The notes: generated by a model from the letters alone, not told the origin. A DNA stretch of 64,000 bases from Xylogone sp. PMI_703 (GCA_021399445.1 JAJTUQ010000006.1:1054001-1118000); one strand, 5' to 3'. Counted from the stretch's first letter, positions 1 to 12,472 are shown. Numbers and translations: made by a program.

Positions 1-1523
1 GAGATGTCAGGATCTAATTTCACAGGTGAGTTCGGCCTAGCACCCTCGCCTTTGGAAATGCCAAGACCAACCGAGTCCTCAACCGTCTTTCCTCCTAGTG
101 TAGCAAAATCAAAGGCAGGCCAAGCTGGGAGCTCCCGTCTTCCACTGACCCACTCAAGAACCTCGCCCCAGCCAAGGCCTCTGCTGCCCTCCACAGATTC
201 GGGACTCTGGCACATAACGCATGTGCATCCTTCTGAGGAGAGATCTCTGGCGAATACATTCTCGAGCCGATCCAGTAATCTCCTAGCAACGGACCGATAT
301 CCCGTAGCCACAGCTAGGGAACCATTCTTGCTAATTACCGTCTCGTACTGGTCGAGAAGGCCAAAATATGGAGAGAAAATCCGGGCAACTTCTGTAGGAG
401 TTGGTGCAGTGGATCTGCCTGTGCCTGGTTGCGGTACAGTGGTAGGAGTAACTGAAAGTAGGTTCTTCGACGCTGGTCGCAATAGTCCACCATTTTGCAT
501 GAGGTAGTCTATTCGGGGGATGCTGACCGGGACATCAGGTGGTGGTGGGGGTGGAGGTGGCATAGGTGATCCGAAATCTGCAGCAGATACTTCTGATATT
601 TCAGAACGATCATAGTCAACGTAAGGCGAAGGGGTTGGTTTGATATCTGGAGGAGGAAACTGCGGAGTTTGAGTTGGCGTCTTTGGAGATGAATCCTGAA
701 GTGAAGCTGGTGATGAGTCCGTGTCCAGGACGGGTGGTCTTGATTTTGGATCAACCTTTCGGGCCACAGATGTGGCATTGGAGTCTACGCCAGATCCGGC
801 ATCCATCTCCTGTTCCATTCTTGATTGCTCGTCTCCCAGGGTCCTAATTTTCTCAGGTCTGGGTTTCGTGGGCGACTTGACCGCTGTACTGGCCTTGGAG
901 GAGTTTTTGGATTTTACTGATACCTTCGATGTTCCTCCAAACCACGAATTTCTCGAACTAGACCTGAATTCCCCTTCCAGGTCGTCTCGAATCCTTGAAG
1001 TTCGTCTGGACGCTTCCCTCCTCTGTTCCGAGAATTCGGTCTCAGGAGGGCTCGGTGGCCGTTCGTCCTTTCTAGATTTTGATCTTCGAATTGGTTCTTC
1101 CATCGACCTTCTGGCTTCCTCTGCCGATCCCACATCTGTGGCCTCGGGTGTGTATACTGTTGACCTTCGCTTCGGCAGAGTTGAGACATCTTCGCGACTG
1201 TTAACCGCCTCTTTGCTATGGGCCTTGCTGAAGCTTGGATACGGTAGGCTGGTCCTCGACGATGCGCCTGGAGCAGATGCTGTCCGAGCCAGCTCGGGGA
1301 TGGTATCTGCCATGGAAGCCGTCTCATCCAATCCTCGATCTCTGTCCTTGCGGTGTCGATGGACCGATCTGATCTCGCCTGTCTCGGGGTCAACTTTCAG
1401 TCTGGAGCCTCTCGACGACTTGTGCGGGCGATTCGGATCTCTTTCACTTCGACTGCGATGAGGTCGCAGGCTCGATCTATCATCGGAGTCGTTATCTCGC
1501 TCTCGGTGGGACATAGATGACAT
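1..1523 (-). CDS. Conserved fungal low-complexity protein, C-terminus beyond window (partial)
   Basis: One uninterrupted minus-strand reading frame of about 507 codons runs from an ATG at 1523 to the window edge; a second in-frame ATG lies at 1514. The first 200 residues are rich in Arg, Ser and Asp, with a segment reading RLKVDPETGEIRSVHRHR, and look disordered. A tract of eight prolines sits at residues 322-329. After about residue 375 the sequence becomes ordered: an FSPYFGLLDQYETVI segment (about 383-397), a helical stretch with paired arginines and leucines, then a Cys-x-Cys-x2-Cys group (433, 435, 438) and a GWGEVLEWVSGRRELP motif. I do not recognise a catalytic domain. From memory only, Aspergillus relatives have sometimes been labelled mismatch-specific DNA glycosylases, but nothing visible here supports a glycosylase fold. 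Function is unknown; the reading frame itself is secure. Confidence 0.75.
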   Translation of the reverse strand, partial: MSSMSHRERDNDSDDRSSLRPHRSRSERDPNRPHKSSRGSRLKVDPETGEIRSVHRHRKDRDRGLDETASMADTIPELARTASAPGASSRTSLPYPSFSKAHSKEAVNSREDVSTLPKRRSTVYTPEATDVGSAEEARRSMEEPIRRSKSRKDERPPSPPETEFSEQRREASRRTSRIRDDLEGEFRSSSRNSWFGGTSKVSVKSKNSSKASTAVKSPTKPRPEKIRTLGDEQSRMEQEMDAGSGVDSNATSVARKVDPKSRPPVLDTDSSPASLQDSSPKTPTQTPQFPPPDIKPTPSPYVDYDRSEISEVSAADFGSPMPPPPPPPPDVPVSIPRIDYLMQNGGLLRPASKNLLSVTPTTVPQPGTGRSTAPTPTEVARIFSPYFGLLDQYETVISKNGSLAVATGYRSVARRLLDRLENVFARDLSSEGCTCVMCQSPESVEGSRGLGWGEVLEWVSGRRELPAWPAFDFATLGGKTVEDSVGLGISKGEGARPNSPVKLDPDI

Positions 1524-3140
1524 CGTGAGTGATTCGAAGGTGAAGGCGCTTAGAGAGGGGAATCTCGATGGTTGATTGGCGCATCGGGATGCCGCCGTTC
1601 GAAAAGTCGGGTCACAGCCAAGACCCAAAAATAGCTATTTGAAATCCAGATCCAGAGGCCAAGGTCAGGTGTTTAAAAAGTGGGAAGGAGAGAAAGATTA
1701 TATACTCGGGCAGAGATCGCGCGGTGATGCAGAGGTTTCGATGGGGTTCGCGGACGAAGTCGTAATCGGTAGTTGCTTGGTCTGGGAGGATTTTCGACGT
1801 AGCAGGAATTGATTCGCAGAGAAGTAGTTTTTTGAGGCCCTACATTAGCGACGGCATGGGTTGCACACCGATAAAGTATCAGGCTGCAAGACACCGCTAC
1901 ATGGCCGAAAGGGCCCAGCAGTCAGCAGTCAGCACTCCAGCAGCGCAGCAACGCCTTGCCATTCCAGCGAGGACCCTCCCGTGCGTACCTACAGTAGCAC
2001 AGTAATAGCCCTCGAGCACAGTGCCATCGCTGACAAAATGTCAATAATGGCGACAGGAGACTACACGCGGGCGGAGAACCCTGGGCAGCCCACAAGACAC
2101 AGGACCCTTTATGTTCCAAATGTCACTTCAATTACTACTGTAACCGCGGGAAGATCGCAATGGCATGTCCCAAATAAAGCAAATATCCACCAGTTCTCGG
2201 TGCCAGGCACAGACATCACCAAGCAGGCCAGTGTCATAATTGCTGTGCGTCGGAGCACGCAAAAGCAAGTGCCCAGAGGTAGCGGGACCGTGCACGTGAC
2301 TTTACCGGTACCGTGCTCTGAGGTCGGTGTAGCCCCACCGAATTGCCCAGCCTTCAGCCTTCACCAGCCTCCCAGCTTTTTCACGAGGCAGGAGAACAGT
2401 TCGTATACGCAATGGATATGAAGATCACAGAGCCTTCTCTAGGCATTGATTTCCCAGCTTCTGGTTAAGAACACAGTGTTGAGAGATGATGATGCCGCAC
2501 TGGCATATCGCGGTCCCACTCGACGTGCTAGGGTGATGGAGCATGGAGAACAGCGTGCAGCAGAATGGAAAGCATGCCAGGCCCCTCGCAGTGCATAACC
2601 CTATTCTCGTAGCCCACAAGTATAAGTAGCGAAATACGACGCCAACAATCCCAAAAGGGGCCCCAATAAACCATTATTGGGTGAGACATGGAGCCCAGCC
2701 GAAGTTGGGCAGATCCAAGAAGAGATCCTAGGCTCGTCCTCCACGCGTCGACGTACCGGTACTGGTAAAGGGGTAGCCTAATCGCAACTTGCAAACCTTC
2801 TATGTTCTTCAAATATAATTTATTATTTCGAGTATCATTGGTTAATAAGGAATACGAAATACGACGCCTCTGCTGGACTAATTCTCGCTAGGCACGGCGC
2901 TGGGAAGCGGAGGGAGGAACTTCCGGGCCACCGGCGGGCGAGATCTGGGGTTAGTGGTCAGTCTGGGGGAGGGCATTTGCGGGGGACAGCTGCATGCAGT
3001 GCCGTGCCTTAAGACTACAACTAATAGACTCCTCCCACATCTACCGCCCTTCCAGTCTGTGTTACAACCCTTCTCCCTGGCTATGGAATGAAGCACGCTA
3101 CAGGAAATCAATATAAATAAGGAACATCTAATACCGGAAA
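1524..3140. other. Divergent intergenic region
   Basis: This stretch separates the minus-strand gene ending at 1523 from the bZIP gene. It contains only short, compositionally unconvincing frames. It holds CACGTGAC at 2293-2300, ACCGGTACCGT at 2304-2314, GTACCGGTACTGGT at 2753-2766 and a TATAAATAA at 3112-3120 just before the bZIP start. Confidence 0.6.
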
Positions 3141-4844
3141 ATGAGTGATATATCGTCTCCCACGTCGCCTCCTCCAGACTCCAAGAAACCTGCCAAGCGG
3201 CCTCGTAACGATGAATCGCAGAGGGAGAGGAAGAGGGAGTTGGACCGGAGGGCACAGCGGAACTCACGGGAGAAGCAGAGACTGTACATTGCACGCCTCG
3301 AGAGAACCATTGAAATTCTGCAGAAGGACAATGGAAAGTCTGCTACGACCGAGCTAATGGGAGAGATACAACAACTGAGACACGCCAATGACCATCTGTG
3401 TGGTGTCATCGAACGGATTAGGGGAGCTCTGGCTATTAGTACTTGCGAGCCTCCTTTGCTGCCACCGTACGTACATGTTAATTTTGCTAGATCTTATATC
3501 TCTAGTTAATCGTAAGGTACTAATAACTTCCCAGCAACGAAGTTCCGTCTCCTAACCAAGACAGGATAAAGGAAGTCGGACTCACCTCCGACGAGCCTGG
3601 AGTTGAGCCTGAAGCTGAAGCCGAAGTAGAGATCTGGCCGCCAGCACCGTTTGACAGCGCGCAACCATGGCCTGAGTTTAAGACGGGAGTACAGTCTAGG
3701 CCACAGTCCTACTTTTCAGGTGATTGCAGGGCGACAACGAATGCTAGTTCAATAAGTGGTCCTGATTATACGAACTCATTCATGTTAGGAAGTGAAGTTG
3801 ACTGGGCCAGGTCAAATGTGGATCGAGCCTTGACTTTCATCAGCCCTCTGGCGACCAACATGCCGATTCTTAAGCCGCCGGATGCGCCATATGACATTCT
3901 CTGGCAGCGATCCAATGACATTTACGGCCAGGTATTCAAGGTTCCTCCAGAGCTTGCTAATCCTGCCTCGCTGCTGCCCTCGCGCTACTATGGAGGTGCA
4001 ATCTGTAAAGCTGTCATGAAAGGATGGGAGTTCCTTAGTATCCAGGAGAAGGGGAATCCAATCCTACAAATTCTGCGAGATATAGCAGAGCAATTTGCCA
4101 ATCTGGACCCGATCAGCAAGATTGCATTCATGTATAAGAGTCACTCACTCTTGAAGGTGGGTTGAACCAATAGACAACGTAACACTATATATACTTACTA
4201 GTTGATAGTACTATCTAAAGCCTGACAAGACTGTCTGGGATGAGATTCCAGCATGGCAGAGACCAATGTATGATCCCAATCTGGACGTTGGAGTTATGAG
4301 GTGAAACGGTTCTGACTCGTGAGCAGCCACTCACAAACATCACGAGAGCATGATATTGCCCTTGATTTCTTCTGCTGGTCAGTATCTAGCTGGGTCCTAG
4401 AGCACTCATAGCCTTGATATCAAGTCTAATAAGCTGTGTATTACCAGGCCGGCATTGCGAGAACGTCTGCTCGACACCCCGCACACATACTTCCACCAAC
4501 ATGACTTCTCGGTGAATTTTGCGCGATACTATAAATTTAAGTGGCCATTCTCAGCCGAGCAGTCCTTCATCTACCACAAAGACACCGACACCTACGAGCT
4601 GAGCCCGCTCTTCGAGCAGTATCATCGTGACCTGCAGTTCTGGACCATCGAGACGCCCTTCTTCCAGCGGTTCCCGGAGCTGTCGAGGGACGTCTCGGAC
4701 TTGCAGGCCAAGGCCGATCCATTGTTCCCGACTTACCAGCAGTGGATGAGCGCGGATAGTAGCAAGGCCGATCGAATGATGTCGAGTGGGATGTTGGATT
4801 CCTCGATTATGCAGCTGTTTGATGACTTTCCGCCCATGGCGTAG
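3141..4844 (+). CDS. bZIP transcription factor, AP-1-like with DUF3425 domain
   Basis: I join five exons: 3141-3466, 3535-4156, 4209-4267, 4327-4377 and 4448-4844, giving 484 residues with all phases matching. The basic region (about residues 20-50) contains RRAQRNSREKQRLYIARLE, the pattern of fungal Pap1/Yap-like bZIPs, followed by a leucine-type coiled coil to about residue 95. The C-terminal third matches DUF3425: an IYGQVFKVPPELANPASLLP segment, then W-x-RP-x8-H-x3-LDFFCWP-x-LRERLL. The two small exons (59 and 51 nt) are needed to restore that last block, because the intervening sequence otherwise hits a stop after 4300. It is presumably a nuclear, DNA-binding regulator; many family members govern stress or secondary metabolism. 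No cluster surrounds it, so its targets cannot be inferred. Confidence 0.88.
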
Positions 4845-7800
4845 GGCTACTTCTGTCTCTGTCCTGCTGGCCTGGAATGAACGAGATTGGACTTGTATGA
4901 CATATCCGAGCCAGGCATGACCTCCAACATAGTATTTTGCAATATTGCTGCTTTTGTGGGTGGTGTTCTCTTTTTTGGAGTTACAGCGTAAGGTTTGGTT
5001 GGATGATTAGCGTATTGGGTATAGCGTAGGGTCATGATCTCAAAGCAATAATGTCTAGCTGGTACACAGCATACAGTACCTTTCAGGTTGATATTTCGTT
5101 GGTGTGATTGACGTTACATGTTCCTATCGGATGCTATGTAAAAGTTTCGCCGACAAAGGGTCTAGAACGAGATTATGTAGATCTGAATCTTCTGCAGATC
5201 CTGCCGCGAGGTGAGACCCGGAAAATGAGAGAGATTTGCCCAACCGTACGGTAACAGGGTGAGATTGATGATCTCTTTTTAGGTTAAAATAGTTAATATT
5301 AGTACTCGGTATGCCATTGCATACTGTACCACACATGAGGGAGAGTAATAGATAGAAGGATTGCAGTAGAGCACGCAGTATACTTTATTTCCTTACATGA
5401 TCCGTAAGGCTAGATAGAAGCAAGAGAAGAGTCTCAATATGTTCGAGACTAGGCTAGATTGTAATAGAGTAGCTGAATTCGTAGCGATACGAGTCCCTAG
5501 TGTTATGGAGCGCGTGTAATTACAGTGATTCTGGACCCCAGCGGGAAGGTGTTGGAAGCGATAAGCGAGAGAAGAGGAGGGCAGCAGCTCGCACTTTCGA
5601 ACGAGAGAGCAGCTTGGCAATTTGAGACCGGCAATTAATTATGCCCGGGAAATAGAGATCCATCTTGGAGTATATTGCTGATTGGCAATTGATTGGTGTG
5701 TGAAAGGAATTGTGATTTTGCTCAGTAGACAATGCTGCAATTCTTTTGAAAAGCACGTGAGGGATAGGATAGGAGAACAGCTCCACGTAGGAATTTAGAG
5801 TTCCCCCATGCGTGCGTGCTGGCTGGTGAAACCCCTGACAAAAATTATGGGAAGCTTTCTGCGGCCGAAGCATGCAGCACACAGCACGCTTGCCCCATAA
5901 GGCTATTCAGACATCTCTAAAGTTGCATTTGAGGATGGAGATGATTGTTTTCACTAGCATTGTACTGTGTTGTCCACCGCATTGTATGTACTCTGCTGCA
6001 TGGCAAACGCAGCCAAGGAAGCTGTCAAAGGAAAAAAGAAGGGGGGAAAAAGAAAAGGGACCCTCTGTGCCCAAGCTTGAGAAGCGAAAGACGCCAGCGC
6101 TACTGTACGGTGCTGTAAGTTACTGCACTGTAGAGGCCCACTGAGGCCGATAGGCGCTTCTGCACGCACGGTTCCCCCAGTCCGTCGGGGCCATCCAGTG
6201 TCGAAATAATGCAGGAGAAGGATGCTGCATCTAGTGAGAGCGCAAGAAGAGAGAAGGGAAAATCAAGAGAGAATAAGAAGAGAGGAGAGGACCAACTTGA
6301 ACTCCTCCATACAAACCCACCACAGCGTAATGAATGAGGGAGACTATTAGGCTGGGAAGCACGTGTGGCGCTGGTGCTGGTGCTGCATGCCCCTGATTAA
6401 ACAAGTGCCCGAAGTGGCTCTCATCTTGGGACTCTTCCACCTTCCACAGCCCTGCTGCTGTTTCCTTCGGGACGGCCAGATGCGAATGCTGATTGAGCGA
6501 CTGAATAAATTAAATCATCCATTTGTCTAGCTGCTGCTTTCTTGCTCCACTTTCTTCTGCTTCTGCTTCTTCGCCCGTTTGCATTTGGAGAATACTCCGT
6601 AGGGACTCCAACGATCGGATCTCACGCCACTAGCTGGCCCGCTGTGAATTCACTCACCACTCTCGACATCTGGTCACTGGTCACACACGCAGCATCTCAG
6701 CGGTTAGATTGGCCTTCTTCTTTATACGAGAAGTAAACCGTCTGCTACAGTACAGTACAGGACTGGACTGGACTATTGGATTGGATTGGATTAGATTATT
6801 AACAGCTTCCAGCTGCAGAATGAGTTAGCAACCGTGACACGGCCGACAAACAGGGCAGCTGCTGTTTCATATCGTTTAGGACCCTGGGGTGCCATTTGAA
6901 ACGGGCCAACGCCCCACTGTCTCTCCGGGCCAGGGACCTCAACTTGGATCCAGTTGCTTAATATTACTCAAGTACGAGCCCCGTGGTGGTACCGTACGGT
7001 GCACTGCTCCATCCCATTATTCCACCATTGCTCCTCCTTCGCTCGCTCACCTGGAAGACTGGAGACTTGTCCCCATCACTGCTCATCCAGTATCTAAACC
7101 CTATCGTTTGCGTCCCCGGACGTATCAGTTATCAGATACAGTACGATACACAACAAACCCGGGCTAGCGAGCTGCGCTTTCTGGTGGTTCTACTAATTGC
7201 TGCACTACTCCGCGCGTCGTCGCGTCGCCATCCGCTAGAGAGGGACAGGAAAAGTAGGGACGGGCAGCCTGCAGCAAAGCTTCAACAACCCCAGTCAACC
7301 TCTCCTCTCCCTGACGCGAAAATAGGGGAAACAGAATCGCAGAAACGGGCCAGCCCTCTTTTCGCAGCTAACCTGGTTCTTCCTCTCTTCCCTCTGCCGT
7401 CTGCAAATCTGCAAGCTCTCTTGTGTGCTAGACACCAACCAGACAGGACAAGCCCAGAGCTCTAACACTCCAAAACCTATCGTTCACTCCTGCGCATTGC
7501 TGGTCTGCGCAATTCCCTTCTCTATTTGTCCCTTTCTCGTGTGACCGGGGGCCATCATCAACCAAAGACTGAAGCACAAATCATCCTGCTCCCGTCGGCG
7601 CTGACAATTCGTCTTTGCTCTCCCCCTCTCTTTTCGATCGTCTGTTTCTCTTTTTCTCATCTGCTCTTTTTTTCGTGTTCGCAACAACTCGCCCCGGCTA
7701 TCGACAGAAGAGAGAGAGGCACCCTTTTGATCCTTCGCCCGATTCACACACACACGCCTATCCATCTCCTCTTTTTTTCCCTTTCACCTTTCCCAGTTAG

Positions 7801-7859
7801 AACGCTGCTCGCTGCGCCGAGCCCCCTGGTCCACCTGCAACGTGTTTCCTGAGCCAATC
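4845..7859. other. Long intergenic region upstream of the septin gene
   Basis: About 3 kb without a supportable gene. The first part is AT-rich 3' flank of the bZIP gene. The part from about 7590 to 7800 is strongly pyrimidine-rich (CTC/TTC runs and CACACA at 7745) and probably is transcribed leader. GTAC-type palindromes occur at 6101-6110, 6746-6760 and 6989-7002. Short frames here lack codon bias or recognisable domains. Confidence 0.55.
6745..6795. repeat. Imperfect short tandem repeats (TACAG, GACTG, GGATT)
   Basis: Three successive pentamer-type repeats sit side by side: CTACAGTACAGTACAG, then GGACTGGACTGGACT, then GGATTGGATTGGATTAG. They evolve into one another by single changes, as expected from replication slippage. 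Confidence 0.7.
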
Positions 7860-9606
7860 ATGGTCAGCTCAACCACCAGACAATCAATGGATAAACCAGC
7901 GGCAATCCCTTCTGAACACCCAGCGCGACGCTCCAGTCTCGGTATCCTCCTGCGTCGCTCGAAATCTGGAGACCTGGGCTCCAAGAACGGCAAGAAACAG
8001 CAAGCTCTGCGCGAAGCTGAGCGCCTGCGACAACAAGCTGAAGCCGCCGTCCCCAAGTCACCTCCTCGCCTGCCCGACCTCTACAACGGCGTCGCCCCTC
8101 AACCTCTGCAGTCCTTTGGCGGCGAAGACCGTCCAGATTCATCAACTGTAGCTCCTTCCTCTGGCAGAGCCTCGCAGCAGAACAGTCGCGGCTCAATGGA
8201 TCCTCAATCGCGCTCAACCTCGGCCGCTGGCGCCGTCCCAATTCCTCCCATTCCTGTCGACCCGTACGCGCGGACGGAGAGCATGACCCATCGTGGTCGA
8301 TACAGCTATGCCAGCAGTGCCGTGAGCACCATCAACAGCCCCCGAAGAGTACGAAGAAGAAAGGATCCGACCCCATTCAAGTAAGCTGACCCTCACAATG
8401 CTTTCAATATAATTCATATATTTTCTGATTAATTGGTTTGGTTGATTGATTGATTGATTAATACGATACTAACTTTTTTTTTTCATCAGCATTCTCATCA
8501 TTGGCGCACAGTCGTCCGGAAAGACATCCTTCCTCAATTTCCTAAAGACTTCGTTGGCCCTCCCCGAGAAGAAGAGGGGTGGTCGACCCGCCGAGCTCCC
8601 TGACGCCATCTTGCTGCAGCAGAGCCGTGACTATGGCAACTTCATCCCACATTATCTTGAAACCGAGATCGATGGCGAGCGAATTGGTCTTACCCTGTGG
8701 GATTCCGAGGGCTTGGAAAAGAATGTCGTCGATCTACAGCTGCGAGAGATGTCATCCTTCCTCGAGAGCAAATTCGAAGAGACCTTCACCGAAGAGATGA
8801 AAGTGGTCCGAGCACCTGGTGTTCAGGATACCCACATCCATTGCGCATTTCTGGTTCTGGACCCCGTGCGTCTCGATCGCAACATTGCAGTTGCGACAAA
8901 GGCTCAACATGCCAATGGCCAAAACGGTTCCAATGGCAAATACGGCGCCGCCCCACGGGTTGTTGGTGGCCTCGATGAGGATCTCGACCTTCAAGTTCTC
9001 CGCACTCTGCAAGGCAAAACCACTGTCGTGCCAGTCATTTCCAAGGCCGATACGATCACTACGGCACACATGGCCTACCTGAAGCAAACTGTTTCGGATT
9101 CGCTCCGCAAAGCAAATCTGGATCCTTTGGAGGCTCTCGGTCTTGATGATGGGGAAGGCGAGAGCAACAGCAACCGAATTGACGAGGGAGATGAAGATGA
9201 GGAGGATGAGGAAGCCAGTGGAAGTGGTACTGACTCCGCCGATGCTCTCCCAATCCAGAGCACAGAAACGCCTGTTCCCGCGTCCCCGAGACATAACCGT
9301 ATGTCATCAGGTTCTATCCGTATGCACAAGAACTCTGATTCCACCGACCAATCCGCCTCTGCCTCCGACGAGACAGCATATCTTCCTCTTTCCATTATCA
9401 GCCCCGATATCTATGAGCCCGGTCTCATTGGACGCAGGTTCCCCTGGGGACTTGCGGATCCTATGAATCTTGAGCATTGTGATTTTGTGAAGCTAAAGGA
9501 AGCTGTCTTTAGTGAATGGAGAGGAGAGCTGCGGGAGGCAAGTCGGGAGCTGTGGTACGAGGGCTGGAGGACTAGCAGACTTAAGCGCAGGGATCCAAGG
9601 CGATAA
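7860..9606 (+). CDS. aspE: Septin family GTPase, probably group 5 (AspE type)
   Basis: Exons 7860-8380 and 8490-9606 (545 residues) are joined across a 109-nt intron that has a TACTAAC branch site and a (TTGA)n run. The GTPase core shows the P-loop GAQSSGKT at residues 179-186, the G3 motif DSEG at 245-248 and the septin-type G4 SKAD at 358-361. The septin unique element appears as FPWGLADPMNLEHCDF at about 491-506. A disordered, basic N-terminal extension of about 170 residues precedes the core, and an Asp/Glu-rich insertion (from about residue 405) lies between G4 and the unique element. Septins form heteropolymers at septa, hyphal tips and conidiophores. Length, the N-terminal extension and the single short C-terminal helix fit filament-fungus group 5 septins better than the Cdc3/10/11/12 groups. 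The symbol aspE is an assignment by architecture, not by alignment. Confidence 0.85.
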
Positions 9607-10712
9607 TGCTCTTAGCATGATGGAGTTGCGAGATGATAAATTCTTTCATGGTGTGGAAAAATTCGGTTCCTTCCCACAGGGGAGTCCTCAAAGGGAGAGC
9701 GACCGAGCGCTCAAAAATGGTTCTTTTTTATCTCGGGTACTTTTTATGACGTCCATCATTAGTTTCTTTTGTTTTCGATTCCCTAGGTTTCTGCAGCATA
9801 CCCCTTTCTGTTACGCGCTTTTTTGTCTCATCTGTCTTCCGCACCTGCCTCGGAATGTACTATCTTCTACTTGCATTATGCCGGCACCGGGGCCCTCTGA
9901 GGCATCATCTCTTGGAGGAGAAAACAATATGAGAACAGCTAGCAATCCCTGTCCCTTGAAGATTATTCTTTGTTACTAGTCCTCAGAGCGGGGTATTATT
10001 TTTCTCTTGAGTTCCCGCGGCACTCAATATTTTCATTCCCTTCTTGCGCTGGACACGCTTTGGTGTGGCACGCTCTTGTTTTAAGACTTATTATGTGTGA
10101 GACAAAAAATATTGTAGCCTTCATGAGGAAAAGAGCAGGGTGGGTTGGCTGCTCTCTTCTGTCATATGGCGTGGTGTTGTAGCACGAGTTGAATTTACGG
10201 AGTTTGAGATTAGTATCGTATTGCAAATCATTTCTCCGCTATTTTGGTGTCTTTTCATGCTGTGTGTGATATTATAAATCTCAGCATCGATCTAATGGTA
10301 GCTGCGTAGGCTCTAGACACTCCTTAGATTTTATTAAGTTCCTTATTTTGTTAAACTTGTTATATCAATCGGTAATCGGTCTGTATGATTCTAGAAAGCT
10401 ATCAATTCAGCGGATGCTATTTCGTCGCTGCAAGTAATTAGATTACCTAATTGAAGTTTTTACTCCTTCATATAGAGGCAAATCCCAATGTATCGGCTAG
10501 ATAAAATAGTTTATCTAGGAACTGAATAAAGCTGTCTCGTGCTCATAAATTGTAGAACAGTGAAAGATGAGGCTCCCTGAGGCTGAGACACAGGATGACG
10601 CTAAATCCGCAAGGCTAAGGCAACAAGGCTGCAATACTCGTCGCATCAAACAACTTCGAGATATTCTGCATAACATCTCAACAAGGAAGTGACAACATCC
10701 ACATCACTCATT
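9607..10712. other. Intergenic, septin 3' flank and SF3A1 promoter
   Basis: AT-rich, T-tract-bearing sequence with only short frames; I see no gene, RNA or repeat in it. Confidence 0.55.
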
Positions 10713-12472
10713 ATGGCTCCAGCAGCCACCGAGACCGAGGCCATAGCCTCGCTGGAAGAGATCAAACCACCTGCGGGCGTGGTGCTTCCCCCAAAAGAAA
10801 TTAAAGGTACAGATTCCTTCCGATTTGCCTTTCACCAAAATGCAGGCAGCTAACACTTTTATGCAGCCATTCTCGAGAAGACCGCTGGCTACGTTGCGCG
10901 AAATGGATTCGTGTTCGAAGGTATGCCACCCCATCTCCCCCTGTGTCGATGCCGGAATATAAAATTGCTAACAATCCCAGACCGTATCAGAGAGAAAGAG
11001 AGACATAATCCGAAATTCTCGTTTCTTAGTCCCAATGATGCCTACAACGCGTATTATCAATGGCGATTGGACGAGATTAGGGAAGGACGCGGCACGGCCG
11101 TCGCGGCTGGGAGAGTCGGAGAGGAAGTGGTCGAGACGAAGCCTGAAGGGCCTCCTGAACCTCCCGAGTATCAGTTCTGCGCGCGCATGCCGAATATCAA
11201 CGCCCAGGATCTCGAAGTCGTGCGCTTGACGGCTCTGTTTGTCGCGAAGAATGGGAGGCAGTTCATGACGGCTTTGTCGCAAAGAGAGGCAGGGAACTAT
11301 CAATTCGACTTCTTCAGACCGAATCACAGCTTGCATAATTTCTTTCAACGGATGGTCGATCAGTACACGACGCTGCTTAGGGCTGGGGGGATCGATGGAG
11401 AAGGAGGTAAGGCGCAGCAAGAGAGGATCAATGAGTTGCAGGAGAATATCAATAATAAGTTTCATGTGCTGGAGAGAGCCAAACAGAGGGCTGAGTGGTC
11501 CAAGTACCAGGACCAACAGAAGCAGAAGAAGCAGGAGGAAGTTGAAAAGGACAAGTTAGCATATGCATCCATCGATTGGCATGACTTTGTGGTGGTTGAG
11601 ACTGTTATTTTCACGGAAGCAGATGATCAAATGGCTCTACCGCCCCCGACATCACTGTCTGAGTTGCAGTTTGCATCTCTGGAGCAGAAGGCCATGATGT
11701 CCATCAATCCCAATAGGCGCATTGAGGAGGCGATGCCGGGTGAGGAAACATACTACAATAGTAGTTCGTATCCTCAACAACAGCAAGCTCCTCATGTCGT
11801 TCCCATCCCCGTTGCTCCGACTTCTCAGCCTGCCTATCAACCTTCCTACCAGGAGACACGTGCGCGCGATGCCGAGGCCGAAGAAGAAGAGAGACGCATT
11901 CGAGAACGAACTGAAGCACGAGAACGTGCCCAGCAAGCTCAAGCTCAAGCCAAGGGCAATGTTGGCCCTATGAAAGTCAAAGAGAACTATGTGCCCAGGG
12001 CGGCAGCGAGAGCGGCTCAAAAGACGCAGATGGCATTATGTCCAAACTGTAAACAGCAAATACCGTACAATGAACTTGATGAGCACATGAGGAGTAAGTC
12101 AATCCGCTCGATTTTTCCCTCGTTAATTCTTTAAACGAAACATCCTACTAACAAATAACTTTCTTCATAGTTGAACTCCTTGATCCTCGCTGGAAAGAGC
12201 AAAAAGCCAAAGCAGATAGTCGATACGCAACGACCAATCTATCAACCCAAGATGTTGCTAACAATCTTAAGAGATTAGCCAGTCAGCGTAACGACCTCTT
12301 CGACGGTGTCGCTGGACAGGGCTTATCAGAGGAAGAGGAGGCCAGGAGGAAGAAGGCAGCGATGATGGACCCAGCCGACAGAGCAAGAGTGGAGCCGATA
12401 CAGAGCGGACAGAGTCTAAGTGTTGAGGACCAAATCAGAGCCATCCACGAGAAATTCGGTGATCGAAGATGA
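10713..12472 (+). CDS. SF3A1: Splicing factor 3A subunit 1 (Prp21/Sap114), SURP-domain protein
   Basis: Four exons, 10713-10806, 10867-10920, 10981-12093 and 12171-12472, give 520 residues. The two SURP modules lie at about residues 32-78 (AYVARNGF-like GYVARNGFVFED, ending AYYQWRL) and 127-168 (ALFVAKNGRQFMTALSQRE, ending FFRPNHSLHNFF). A charged helical region and the central Prp21-type domain follow, then CPNCKQQIPYNELDEHMR and LLDPRWKEQK near the C-terminus. The ubiquitin-like domain found at the end of the animal protein is absent, as is usual in fungi. SF3A is part of the U2 snRNP and helps define the branch site in the nucleus. The first exons are short and split inside the first SURP domain, so the spliced frame is well supported by conserved sequence. 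Confidence 0.93.

Noticed and set aside
1861..2421. 186-codon plus-strand frame upstream of the bZIP gene
   Set aside because: Low-complexity Ser/Thr/His composition, no domain, and it spans GTAC/CACGTG intergenic elements; probably chance.
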